This document shows, in pieces, positions 1-11,039 of a stretch of DNA of 64,000 bases (positions are counted from its first letter, which is position 1; every line of letters begins with the position of its first letter). This DNA comes from Casuarina equisetifolia. Its lineage: Eukaryota > Streptophyta > Magnoliopsida > Fagales > Casuarinaceae. A program made the translations under genes and the position numbers. Under the pieces are notes generated by a model. The model did not search any database. It saw only the letters and a list, made by a program, of their open reading frames with translations, and was not told the origin of the DNA. Location of the stretch: the NCBI GenBank assembly GCA_028551475.1, contig CM052356.1, forward strand, positions 30,965,884 to 31,029,883, written 5' to 3'.

Positions 1-776
1 TTACAACATGCGGCACACACTTGTGCCATGAGCATGCATGATGCTATCCCATTTGGAGCATACTAGCATATGGAAAGAGTACCAGTGGCCACAAGTAGAG
101 GTCCATGCTGCGCCAAGTGCAAAGCATTCGTACTTGTATCCATCCTTGTAGGATACGCATGCAACCCAACATATGCTTGGGTGACCTGGATACAACTTGC
201 AGCAAGTCAACCCATCCTCGACCTGATTGAAGTGCAACAGCATTCTTCGCCCCAAGCTCATCTTTGTGCAAGTGGTTGCCTTCTTCATACATTTAGATTA
301 CACGGTTGGTATGGATAGAATCTGCTACCATCAAGATGATCTTGCCAAGGGCCTGGTGCACGGTAGAATTATTCTTGAAAAGATCCTGCAAAAATGCCAA
401 CCAAGCAAGCAAATGGCTGGCGTCATAAGTGTGCAATAGCACGTTTCTTTCAGCATAACATGGTTTCTTTAAGGCTGAGGAAATCAACAGTTATGAGTGA
501 TTAACTAATTGCAAATAGTTGCATTAACTGGAAAAAGCTACTTCTTGACCATTTGGATTCCAAATGAAACAAGTTAATTTTTGTCCATGATGTTCTTTTT
601 TATTTGTTATTGGTTTGCTTGAGCATTGCTTCTTTGTTCATCTGAATGTCAAGTAAAAAATTTAGCATTAGTTGAGCACAGGTTTCAAGAGAACCAACTA
701 CATACTATTGTTTCTAACTAGAAGATTGCTGATTTGATGGGTAATTTTCCTATATCTTGTTGTGCATTCATTTTAG
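1..776. other. Unassigned DNA, probably intron of the D-cysteine desulfhydrase-like gene
   Basis: This stretch lies upstream of the terminal exon at 777. Short open frames exist on both strands at 1-490 but overlap each other and show no family motif that I recognise. The most likely reading is intron sequence, possibly with an old insertion. No earlier exon of the downstream gene could be identified here. Confidence 0.4.
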
Positions 777-981
777 TGGGAAAGCAGCTTATGGAATGAT
801 GAAAGACATGGCTGAGAACCCCAAGAAGTGGGAAGGGAGGAAGATCCTCTTCATACACACAGGTGGACTGCTGGGGTTGTACGACAAAGTTGAGCAGTTG
901 TCTTCGTTCACCGGGAATTGGCGTCGAATGGATGTCCACGAAAACGTTCCCCGCAAAGATGGCATTGGGAAAATGTTCTAG
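777..981 (+). CDS. D-cysteine desulfhydrase 2-like protein, last exon only (partial)
   Basis: The exon starts after the acceptor TTTTAG at 771-776 and ends at TAG 979-981. It encodes about 68 residues, including the stretches GKAAYGMMKDM, WEGRKILFIHTGGLLGLYDK and the terminus PRKDGIGKMF. These are characteristic of the C-terminus of plant D-cysteine desulfhydrase 2 / ACC-deaminase-like enzymes, which are PLP-dependent fold type II enzymes that in the known family break D-cysteine into pyruvate, H2S and ammonia. IHTGG near the start fits the phosphate-binding glycine cluster of this fold. The preceding exons are outside the window or hidden in 1-776, so whether the gene is complete is unknown. 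The first codon is completed by the upstream exon (phase 2). The call rests on motif recognition only. Confidence 0.8.
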
Positions 982-1404
982 TAAGCAAAACAAGCAGTAA
1001 AGTGCCTCGGTCACATCCATTGTTCTTTGGTGGTCGAAGAGCTCAACAGTGCTCTGTGCTGATGCATGTGAAAGAACTCCTATTTCTACATTCACATATA
1101 ATAAATCTAGTATGATAATTTATCTTTCATGGTGCATTCAGCTTCTTTATACATACAAATCTAGTATGATGGGTATCTTGTCATGGTACATTCAGCAGCT
1201 TCAACCAGACTATCGACTATCTGAGAGCAAAGCTCTAATGTTTATATGTAAATTCCTTACTCTCCCTGCCAGCCTCTTGCATATCTAACCAAAACAAAGC
1301 ATGTTGCTGGCTTGATTCTCGGGATAGCAGCTTAGCTGTAACTTTTGTATCAAAACAAGACGAATATGCTTTCTGCTAGTACTTCGAGTAAAACCGATAA
1401 TAAT
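982..1404. other. Intergenic, with a small local duplication
   Basis: This is the 3' flank of the preceding gene. A segment starting AAATCTAGTATGAT occurs twice, about 56 bp apart, near 1102 and 1158, each followed by similar text ending in CATTCAGC. No gene was seen. Confidence 0.4.
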
Positions 1405-1935
1405 TTGCTCCAAATTTAGACAAAAGCTGAATCAATCCACCTTTATTTCTTCACCGTTCAAATTCTTGTATGGAAAAAGTTGGGTGACAAGTCAGTGTCA
1501 TGAACCGCGATGGAGAGAGAAGTTCTTCCCCATGAACCTCTCCATTTTCCGAATTGTCGACAAACGGATAAGGAGACTGGTCGGTGAAACTAGTGGTCAT
1601 GCCTAAAGGAGTCTCAAAATGTGGTAAAGAATGTTGGCTGCCGTTGTGACTTGCAGGGATCCGCCGTTTTCCTCATTTGCGATTACTTGATGCTTTAGTC
1701 CCTTCAATAGACTCCAATCCTATTTATTCATCCTCGTGGCAAGTCTTCATGGAAGTACTTATGAGAAGGCCAATCCTTAATTCTCTAGGTTTTGATTTTC
1801 AAATCAGATTCGTTCTAGTTTTGAGTTAATAGTTTAAGAATATTAATTTTCATGTGTATTAATAGTAAATTTGGAAACTTCTAAGTCTGTCTTTTGAAAA
1901 ATAATTTGAAATAATGTATATCTTCCATTAGTTTT
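1405..1935 (+). repeat. Flank repeat A, copy 1 (matches 11040-11555)
   Basis: This diverged direct repeat is shared with 11040-11555. Landmarks present in both copies, in order, are AAAGCTGAATC, GTCAGTGTCA, GTGAAACTAGTGGTC, GGAAGTACTT, AATCAGATT and TAGTAAATTTGGAAACTT. It appears to be non-coding flank of the RPW8/WAK repeat unit that was copied with it. It carries no convincing protein. Confidence 0.7.
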
Positions 1936-2017
1936 GGTCTGTAATAAATAAATTTGGAAGCTTATATGTTCAAAATTAATCACAGACCAAAATTGGCCGG
2001 AAATTTATAGCTAATAG

Positions 2018-2210
2018 GTTTAGCTGGAATAGAAGGGAGAAAGAAACAACGAGATGGGTAAATTTGGTCTTTAATTGGTCTTAAAGTATCATTTACCATG
2101 TGCATCACATATATTTAGTTTAGCTGGAATAGAAGGGAGAAAAAAACAACGAGACGGGTAAATTTGGTCTTTAATTGGTCTTAAAGTATCATTTACCATG
2201 TGCATCACAT
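2018..2210 (+). repeat. Two-copy tandem repeat, period exactly 100 bp
   Basis: Copies at 2018-2110 and 2118-2210 are 93 bp long and differ at only two positions (one A/G and one C/T). Both begin GTTTAGCTGGAATAGAAGG and end CATGTGCATCACAT. The near identity implies a recent local duplication. It lies in the upstream flank of the first RPW8/WAK pseudogene. Confidence 0.9.
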
Positions 2211-2650
2211 GTACAACAATGTCCTTTGTAAGATCTTTATTTTACTTGTATTGAACTTGGGATCTCTTTAATCTAAGCAGCATCAGCTACCAACTGAATT
2301 GAATTCTTGTTGATAATGCATAACATGTATGGTCCTCCAAAATCCGACCTGTGATATGTTCTATCATTCTATTTGTATAATTTCTTGCCCTTGTTGGTAT
2401 CTTAAAAAGGGAGATGAAAATGGTGATATGTTTCGTGCTCCACCTTAACATATCTTTTTGCTCCAATTTCGACCTTTTGTGTTTGTTAAGAAGCCCATTA
2501 CTATCTTCTATACCTTCTCATAAAGTAAAATTCAACCAGGCACACACATTAACACCTTATTTAACAAGACATGAAATGATATTCTTAAAAAAAAAAAAAA
2601 GAAAGGAAAAGAGGCAAAACGGAGAACACCGAACGTTGTAATGCCAGACT
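2211..2650. other. Intergenic, upstream of first RPW8/WAK copy
   Basis: AT-rich DNA with a purine-rich A/G run at 2587-2615. No gene or clear regulatory element was seen. Confidence 0.4.
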
Positions 2651-2772
2651 TTTGGGCAAGTTTCAAGGAATAGAGAAAAGTAATGCTTGGGTATGTTGCC
2701 ATGCTAAAGTGAGAAAAATAGGGAAGTTTGGAACAATCCCATATCTGTTGGGGTTGTTGGCGACACGAAGTA

Positions 2773-4054
2773 ATGGCAGACAAGTTTCTAGAGGCCTGGG
2801 AGCACCACTTGGATTGGCAGTACAAATGCTGCGTAGAGTAGCTGAGCATGCGGTTAAGGAAGCCGGTGTGTTCAAACCCCATATAGAAAGCCTCCAATCC
2901 AAGCTACAAACTTTGGACGAATGGGTTAAAAAGTTACGAGAGTTAAACGTAGAACGGGTTCACAAAGAAGAGGAATTGATCAAACTAATGAACAAGGGCA
3001 AGGAGCACGTTAAGAAGTGCTTGAACATCAGCAAGTGGAACCCCGCGAAAGGCATATTGGAAGAGGAGCTGACATCTTTGCTATAGAGGAGCTGAACAAG
3101 GCTACCAAAAAATTCCACGAGCGTAGAATCATTGGGCGCGGAGGCTTTGGTACGTTTAATAAAGGGAATTTATCATATGATGGAATTGTTGTCATCAAAA
3201 AGTACAAGACAGTGAATCAGAGCCAAAAGGAACGATTAATTCTCGAGATTGGTTGGCCTTTCCAGATCAATCATATGAATATTGTCAAACTATTGGACTA
3301 TTGTTTAGAGACCAAGATTCCTTTGCTAGTCTATGAATTCGTCTCCAACTATACACTTTTTGAGTACATACGTTGTGTATTTAAATATCTCCCATGCGAT
3401 GGGAAACTCATATCAAGATAGCTATAGAAGTGGTAGAAGCACTGTTGTATCTCCACTTAGCAACTTCGAAAACTTTAACTCATAGAATGTTAAGTCTACA
3501 AATACACTGCTTTTAATGATGTCACTCCAAAAGTGTTTGACTTTGGAATTTCAAGGTTAGTTCCCTAAGATCAAGGAAACTAATATAAGAAATTCTTAAA
3601 TATTTAGATCCTGAATATCTATAGATGAACCAATTGATAAATAAAAGTGATATTTATAGTTTTAGAGTGGTCATTATAGTCCTTATAGAGCTACTAATAG
3701 GAAATGATGTATTTTCATTTGGATAAGTTTGAGGAAGAAAGAAGTCTAACTATGTGTTTTCTTTCTTACTTGAAGCAAGATCAAACCATTGATGTTATTG
3801 ACAATGATAAAATTGAAGAAGGAAATGAAGAGCAAATCAAAGAAGCTGTTGAATTTCCAAATAGGTGTTTAAGAGTGAATGGATATAGGAGGCCTACTAC
3901 GGAGGTAGTGCCTAAGAAATTAGAAAGAAGAAGAAAAATGAAAGCAAATCCTTTGAATAATCCTCAATTAGATGAACAAGAGTATGAACAATTGCTTGAT
4001 GAGACATTTGAAATGTACAAAGACCATGCGAGTGCTGGTGAAATTGCTCTATGA
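2773..4054 (+). pseudogene. RPW8-WAK kinase chimera, copy 1 (broken, NB-ARC deleted)
   Basis: This is the same unit as 7127-9669, more decayed. The ATG at 2773 aligns with that of copy 2, but a deletion of about 5 bp shortly after it shifts the frame. From about 2810 the RPW8 helical domain reads again (FKPHIESLQSKLQTLDEW, then CLNISKWNP). At about 3045-3062 the sequence jumps straight to the kinase (ADIFAIEELNKATKKFHE), so the whole NB-ARC part present in copy 2 is missing. The kinase N-lobe retains GRGGFG, a VIKKYK lysine and PLLVYEF, then meets a stop near 3419. The C-lobe from 3480 has lost the HRD-type motif but still reads FDFGIS, and the last exon-like tail at 3704-4054 is open. Several stops and frameshifts make a working protein unlikely. 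Confidence 0.85.
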
Positions 4055-4989
4055 CAAGGAAGGGACTTGATAAAGATGTTGCTCAAAGATAGGTTGAAAT
4101 TACTTTATGAAATAGTGTTTTGTAGTATTTGGTATATTCCCTTTTGACACTTAAATGCATTAGTTGGTGTGTTTAGTTTATTTTGCTATTGCAATTATGA
4201 TTTATATTTCCTAGTTTTCGGCATGTGTGTATTTGCCTTGTTTAATATTTTACTTATTTGAGAAATGAGGGTGATATTCTAATAAATTTTATTAATAATA
4301 ACAAGGTTGAGTGTAATAACTAATTATATTGTTTGGCTATAATATATTTGTATGAAATAATCCTTGTAGTTAGTTATTAAATGACATTTTTTTCGTTTTT
4401 GTTTGATGTTGATTACACAGTTTGTAGCTTTAATATGCTCGATATTGTGTTTAATGTATGCCAAGGTTATAATATAATGTACAATCCTATCACCAGAAAT
4501 AATATTTTGATTAAATATCCACTAACCATGTTCGTTGGGATATCGAACCCTGTTCACTTATTTGTTATGTTATGATTGCATCATATGGAAAAGAAACACC
4601 ATTGGCATTCCTTTAAAAAGTTGTTTATCTACTTTTGTTGGGATTTGGCCTTATGGAGTCTTTTCATTAACTATGTTTCGGGTTAGTGCAAGAACAGAGC
4701 ATTGATTTCTTTGAAAGAAAATAAAAGAGATGTATGTGGCCGACAAAGGTTTTCTGCCGACGAGAGTTGAAAACTGAAGGGCCCATCTTGATGAAGAATT
4801 TTGGCCTACGTAATGACGTAAGGCCACAAAATCATTTTGCATACCTAGATTATCATTAGCCTCTAGATTATTCTATTCCACGATAAGACAAGAAAACGAC
4901 AAAGGATCAACCTAACTTGTGGAAAGTAGTATTTGTTTTTGAAAGAAAAAGTTCAAAAACAGCCCAAATCTTTGTCGTCAATGAGAGTG
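4055..4989. other. 3' flank of copy 1, homologous to 9670-10330
   Basis: The text matches the downstream flank of copy 2 piece by piece. Shared landmarks are ATAGTGTTTTGTAGT, AATAAATTTTATTAATAATA, ATCCTATCACCAGAAATA and AAAAAGTTGTTTATCTACTT. This confirms that the two copies arose by duplication of a unit longer than the coding part. No gene was seen. Confidence 0.7.
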
Positions 4990-5760
4990 GTATCGTTAGC
5001 TGAGGAGGTTTTGATACAGTTTATCTAAGGAATTGTTGCCATTAGAAGCCTAAGAGAGTGGATCAAAGTAAAAAAAAATCAATCAATTCATTAACGAGGT
5101 TGCTGTGCTCGCTCATATCTGTCATAAAAATTATGTCAAATTTTGGACTCCTGTTCAGAGACACAAGTTCTTTTGCTAGTTCATGAATTTGTTCTAAAAG
5201 ATAACTCATCTTTTCAAGTAGTGCTTTTGCTTTAAAGATTTATTCTCATATTTAGAAATAATGAATCATTAAAGATATTACATAGCCCTTTTCCATTAGC
5301 AACTATAAAAGAAATTCCTTTTAGTTTTTGACCTTATTTGCCTTACCGGATAGTATGAGACAACTTTCTGTCCAATGATCGTTACTTTTTTGTCTTTTGA
5401 CAAACATATTATCGAAAAAAAAAAAAAGGAAAAACAACTCCTTGGCATCAACAATCATTGGTATATCAAGTCTACAAACAACCATTTAATGATGATTTCA
5501 CTATAAAACTATCCAACTTTAGAGTATGGAAGACCAAGGTCTCTATCCAAATTTGACATTGTTAGAAATGTCTAGGTGCTTCTGCATTATTTTTCCTTTA
5601 GACATACAATTATTAGAAACCTTTGATGTCAAGTCCCAAGCATGTTGGATGATGATAGATTCGATTTAAAAGCTTTCAACTTTGGAATCTAAAGAGCCAT
5701 GTCCCTATCGAAATCTGACGTTGTTACTGTAGCTTGTTTGCATGTGTGGAAGTGCTTCTG
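4990..5760 (+). pseudogene. Highly decayed WAK-like kinase relic (third unit)
   Basis: Conceptual translation across several frames gives ordered kinase remnants. A glycine-loop-like GGFDTVY with a following VAIKK-like stretch lies near 5000-5060. INEVAVLAHICHKNYVK is at 5088-5140, corresponding to the family's FINEVV...INHRNVVKLL. It is followed by a degraded LLVHEF stretch at 5170-5200. Near 5465-5530 an IKSTN-like piece and a DFG-region remnant are seen. At 5640-5720 a second DFG-region remnant reads MLDDDRF...FNFGI. Stops interrupt every frame. The two DFG-like remnants suggest that this piece was itself duplicated. The assignment is inference from motif order. Confidence 0.6.
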
Positions 5761-7126
5761 CAAAAGAACATAATTTTCTCAATTCCAATCGACTATTACT
5801 TTTACTTTAGAAATATTATTGTTAAAAGTCTTTGATGTCAATATAAGCAACATGGTAAAAATTATGAACCGTGAGGAAGCACCAGTCAAGGCTTGATAAC
5901 AGTGTTTTTCACACTACAATGGCTTTACTGGGGTAGGTAAGAAAGAAAGAATAGGGTAAATTTGCATTTTTAGATCCTCCCCTTCTTCCTTGTTTTTTGT
6001 TAGACAAAAAGCCTCTCATTAAAAGGAAAAAAATATCTATAATGTGGCTGAGATAACCATTTTCGTCAATGTGACATCTTGAAAAACAATAAACTTGAAA
6101 CTTTCACATGATATTGAAGCTAATCATTTCTCTATATAATCCAATCTAAGTTTAAAAATAAACTAATTTTTTGCTTGTAAAAATATTGAGTTTGAACTAT
6201 AAGAAAATTTTAAACAAGAAATTTTATATTAGAGAGAATAACTTTTGTAACGTAACTTCTAATTTTAGACAAATTCTTTCCGAAATAAACTTTTTTGAAG
6301 ACCTTTCACACTATTCTTAAATGCCCTGCTTTATCAATCCACTAACATGGCCCTGCTCCACCGTTGTGGTTATCATTGGAAAATCAAGGCCTCACCACAA
6401 ATTAAGGAATGTTGTTGGACTGAAAATAAGTGGTTTTACCTTCCTGAATAAGGACAAATTATATTAGAAGGAAACTTAGCTTCATAAAAATGGTTGGGCA
6501 TTCGTATAGAACGTCAGTTATCAGTGTTCTACTTTTAACATCAGATCATATTTATCTAGATGTTATCATTCCACCTGTTGGATTGAAGGTTTCTGTGCCA
6601 CCATCCTGGTCGTCGCAACTTTTCCGAGAAAGTTTTAACTTTGGAATCTTATTTAACTCGTCTGCAACTTTTCACTCCAAACAAAGTAAAGCAGAATGTA
6701 TGTGTAGCAGCTGAAATGGTGCTCCATGGAAAGAGAGACATCGATCATGTCAACAGGTCACCTCACGCATGCTAGGAAAAGTAAAAAGATGTGGAAGCTG
6801 TTGTCAGGTCTCAAGCTTTTTCAGTGATGCTTGGGGAAGGCAAAGTTAAGCATTTTGATAAGGCCTTGCTTCACTGCTAGAAGAGGCTCAAACTTGGAAC
6901 TTCAATTTTCATGCTCGATTGCAGAGCAAAGCTGGGTCTATTGCTTTAGCTTTTCACGAAAAGGCAAATGTTCCTAGTTGTTTTTTTTTTTTTTCCCGAT
7001 ATTCTTTACTTGCAGTCTCTAATTGATTTTGCTTATTTTTGCTGCTACACTTACTCAACAAAGTGAGAAAAATAGGGAAGTTTGGAACAATCCCATTGCT
7101 GCTGGGATTGTCGGCGACACGAAGTA
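5761..7126. other. Intergenic between kinase relics and RPW8 copy 2
   Basis: AT-rich DNA without a recognisable gene. An open frame at 6490-6714 has no known motif. From about 7060 the sequence becomes similar to the region just before copy 1 (GTGAGAAAAATAGGGAAGTT, then GGAACAATCCCAT), which marks the start of the duplicated unit. Confidence 0.5.
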
Positions 7127-9669
7127 ATGGCAGACAGTCTTCTAGATGCCGCTGTGGGAGCACCGTTTGGATCGGCAGTGCAAACGCTGTGTAGAGTAGT
7201 TGGGCATGCGGTCAAGCAAGCCCGTATGTTTAAACCCCACCTAGAAAGCCTCCAATCCAAGCTACAAACTTTGGACGAATGGGTTGAAAAGATAAGTGAG
7301 TTAAACGTAGAACGGGTTAACAAAGAAGAGGAATTGATCAAACTAATGAATGAAGGTAAGGAGCTGGTTGAGAAGTGCTTAAGCATCAGCGAGTGGAACC
7401 CCACGAAATGCATATATGGGAGCAAACTCTCCAAGTTGGAAGAGGACATTCAGAAGTTCCTTGATTTCTTTCTCTTATTGGAGAGTTATACCACCTTGAA
7501 AAGACTTGAAGCTGACAAGCAAAACCATGGGAGTCAAAATTTGGACGTGAGGAGTGATTGGATGGGATGTGCGGTTCCTCCACCCCTAAGTATACTGGAG
7601 GGTTGGATGTGCACATCGAGGAGTTGAAAAAGAAGCTGCTTAATGAGAAAGAGTCGCTGCTTGCATTAATTGCTCCGAGAGGATCCGGGAAGACCACACT
7701 TGCGAAAATGCTTGGTCATGATGAGCAAATCAAAGGTTGTTAATCACCAATTCTTTATTTAAATATATAATCTTATGAAGTTGGACTTCTCAACCTCATT
7801 TTTAGTTTTCTTGATACGTAAATTGTTTTGATGTGCTTTTGATAGTAATTTTCAAATTGTATTGTATTCGGACAGGTGTGTTTAAGAAGAATATTTTCTT
7901 CCTCTCGCTCTCAAAAGCTCCAAACCTTAGAGTCATTGCAAGTGATCTATTTATTCGCAACGGTTATCAAGTACCTGGGTTTCAAAGTGATGAAGACGCA
8001 ATCAACCAAGTGGGAGTACTCTTCAGTCAAATTAAAGCTCCCATATTGTTGATCCTGGATGATGTTCAGCCAGATTCAGAATCTTTTGTCAACAAGTTTC
8101 AATTTAATATCCCAGATTATCAAATTTTGGTGAGTTCAAGAACTGTGATCAAAAGATATGGATTTACATATACCCTACCATCATTAAGTGATGAACATAC
8201 AAAGACAATTTCTTCAAGTTCAGACCAAGAGGTGTATTGTCAGCCTATGATACTTATAAGTTTGAAATACTTTCAATATTATCTCTAATCTTCCATTTCG
8301 AGAAACTTAGCATTATGAGTCAAGAATGCTTGTTTAAATGCGTGCGTAATTTATTGCTACCCCTAGTATTCATATTTGCATACTTACATGTGAGTAAGAA
8401 TTTTATAGTTGCTTGTGAGAACGGAACACCAAATGTAGGTAATTTCCTTCTTGTAAGTTTCTCCCTTGGGACTCATCAGTTGGATGCCTTGCAGATAGGT
8501 CAGCTGCAAGTAATGGCTTCTGAAGCTCCTCAGTCCATCATTTCTGGCCTAAAAAATAAGCTCACAGTTCTTGGCAGGGGATTTTTTGGATACCGTCGTG
8601 TGCCCAAAAGAAGAAAACAGAAGTGCTTTTCGCAAAATGGGGGCTCCATTTTAGAATGGGAACTACACAATGAAGCAGGATCCAATAAAATAGCTGACAT
8701 CTTTACTATAAAGGAGCTGAAGAAGGCTACCAAAAACTTCCATGAGAGTAAAAGTATTGGGCACGGAAGCTTTGGTACATTTTATAAAGGGATTTTATTA
8801 GATGATAGAATTGTTGCCATCAAGAAGTACAAGACAGTGAATCAAAGCCAAAAGGAACGATTTATTCTAGAGTTGGTAGGCCTCATCCGAATCAACCATA
8901 GGAATATTGTCAAACTCTTGGGGTGTTGTTTAGAGACTAAGGTTCCTTTGTTAGTCTAGAATTTGTCTCCAACCATACACTTTTTGAGTACATACATCAT
9001 GGTGATAGGCTATCTCCCATCCGATGGGAAACTCAAATCAAGATAGCAGGGGAAGTAGCAGAAGCACTATGGCATCTTCACTCAACAACTTTGAAACCTA
9101 TAATTCATAAATATGTCAAGTCTACAAACATACTGGTTGATGATGATGTCACTCCAAAAGTGTTTGACTTTGGAATTTCAAGATTGGTTCCTCAAGATCA
9201 AGGGAAACTAGTATAAGGAACTTTTGGATACTTGGATCCTGAATATCGATAAGTGAACCAATTGACAAAGAAAAGTGATGTTTATAGTTTTAGAGTGGTT
9301 CTTGTAGAGCTACTAACACGAAAAGAGATATTTTTATTGGATAGGTTTGAGGAAGAGAGAAGTTTAGCTATGTATTTTATTTCTTACTTGAAGCGATATC
9401 AAATCATTGATATCATCGATAATGATATAGTTGAAGATGGAAATAATGAACAGATCAAGGAAGCTGCTAAACTTGCAAATAGGTGTTTAAGAGTGAATGG
9501 AGATGAGAGGCCTACTATGGAGGTAGTGACTAAGGAATTAGAAAGAATAAGAAAGATGAATGCAAGTCCTTTAGATGATCCTCAATTAGATGTACAAGAG
9601 TTTGAACAATCGTTTGATGAGACATCTAAAACATACAAAAATGATGGGAGTGACAATGGAATTGCTTAA
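7127..9669 (+). pseudogene. RPW8-NB-ARC-WAK kinase chimera, copy 2 (best preserved)
   Basis: ATG 7127 opens an RPW8 domain of about 150 residues (MADSLLDAAVG, FKPHLESLQSKLQTLDEW, SISEWNP), the N-terminal domain of ADR1/NRG1 helper NLRs. Near 7582-7586, in a run of C, a 1-bp loss separates it from the NB-ARC frame. That frame has the P-loop APRGSGKTTLAK, a donor at 7736, an acceptor at 7875, kinase-2 ILLILDDV and RNBS-B ILVSSRTV. The NB-ARC stops near 8286 with no GLPL, MHD or LRR part. From about 8450 the text is WAK-like: basic juxtamembrane RRVPKRRKQKCFSQNGG, DIFTIKELKKATKNFHE, glycine loop GHGSFG, and VAIKK. A 1-bp loss gives TAG 8957. In the catalytic loop the aspartate of HRD is a tyrosine (HKYVKS, 9106-9123). 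DFG is kept. Two TAA codons (9214, 9250) sit where the family has Gln. The C-lobe is open at 9253-9669. Probably non-functional in its present form. Confidence 0.85.
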
Positions 9670-10245
9670 TGACAAGGAGGGAAACTGCTAAAGATGTTGC
9701 TCAAATATAGGTTAAAACCACTTTACGAAATAGTGTTTTGTAGTCTTTGGCATGTTCCCTTTTGACATTTAATGCATATTACTCAATGTGTTTAGTTTAT
9801 TTTAGTATTGCAATTATGACTCTTATATTTTCTATTTTTTGCCATGAGTTCATTCATGCTTTATTTTTTTCAAAAAGAAATAGCAATGATACCCTAATAA
9901 ATTTTATTAATAATAGCAAGATTAAACATAATAACTAATTTTCTTATTTGGTTGTGATATATGTATGAAATAATATTTTTAATTATTAAATGACCTTTTT
10001 CTTTTTCTGACTCATGTTGATTACCTAGTTTATAACTTTAATATATTCTATATTATGCCATTATTATAATGTAATGTAAAATCCTATCACCAGAAATAGT
10101 ATTTTGATTAAATATCCACTAATCATTGTTCGTTGAGATGCCGAACCCTCTTCACTAAATTGTTGATGTTATGATTGCATTATTGGAAAGGAAATGTTGT
10201 TGGTGTTCCTTTAAAAAGTTGTTTATCTACTTTTGTTGGGCTTTG
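9670..10245. other. 3' flank of RPW8/WAK copy 2
   Basis: This is the counterpart of 4055-4640, with shared landmarks in the same order. No gene was seen. Confidence 0.6.
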
Positions 10246-10577
10246 GCCGCATGGGTTCTTTTCTTTTAACTCTTTCTTTGGGTTAGTGTATGCATAGGAC
10301 ATTGATGCTGAGCTTGGGCCTATACAAAAATTGCCTTCTAGAATGGTGAACTGCGAGCCTCAAACCTGGACTGTTAACAGGCACAGCATCAAATGAGGCC
10401 TACGACCTTCTAGAAAGCCGTGTGGGTTCTTTTCTTTAACTCTTTTTTTGGGTTAGTGCATGCACAGGACATTGATGCTGAGCTTGGGCCTGCACAAAGT
10501 TGCCTTCTAGGATGGTGAACTGCGAGCCTCAAACCTGGACAGTTAAGCATCAAACGACGCCTACGAGGTTGTAGAAA
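10246..10577 (+). repeat. Two-copy tandem repeat, period 171 bp
   Basis: Unit 1 starts at 10246 and unit 2 at 10417. Both contain GGGTTCTTTTCTTT, GGACATTGATGCTGAGCTTG and TGGTGAACTGCGAGCCTCAA. A single diverged partial copy of the first part lies at about 4655-4710 in the flank of copy 1, so this duplication happened after the larger unit was copied. Confidence 0.8.
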
Positions 10578-11039
10578 CTTTGTCCGCAGTTTCAGATTAA
10601 GGACGAAACTTCCACATAACAAGGTCTACTTGGTAAGCTGCTCTAGCTTTGTTCTACCGAAACTAGATGCTAACTTCTACAGGCCAATATGTTTCCGGCC
10701 TAGATCTGTTGCCATAGTGGTTCAATTACTCTTATATATTATCATTTACCAAGTTTTTATAAGTTTGATGCGTCCAGAATCTTTATAAGTTCGTGACAAA
10801 TTTCCTACAATTTTGATTTGACCCTTAAGCTTGGTGGCTACTTTCAGGGTCTTTATGATGAGATATGAAGCTTAGTTGTAATACCAATTATAACAAATCT
10901 AATTATTGAGCTAAAATACCTAGACCTATTGGTATCTCAATTACTCTTTTATACTATCACGTATCAAGCCACCATAAACATATTGTGTTCTGACTTTCAT
11001 AAGCCTGTAACAGAACATGTAATAATCTACTCAACGAAT
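10578..11039. other. Intergenic, nothing recognised
   Basis: AT-rich DNA. Two imperfectly similar stretches (near 10705-10760 and 10920-10990) share ATTACTCTT and TATCA text, but no gene was seen. Confidence 0.4.

Noticed and set aside
1..487. Open frames on both strands before the desulfhydrase exon
   Set aside because: They overlap one another in conflicting frames, contain no recognisable motif and do not join to the downstream exon.
2018..2210. CRISPR-like or satellite array
   Set aside because: There are only two adjacent units and no spacers, in a plant nuclear context. It is a simple tandem duplication.
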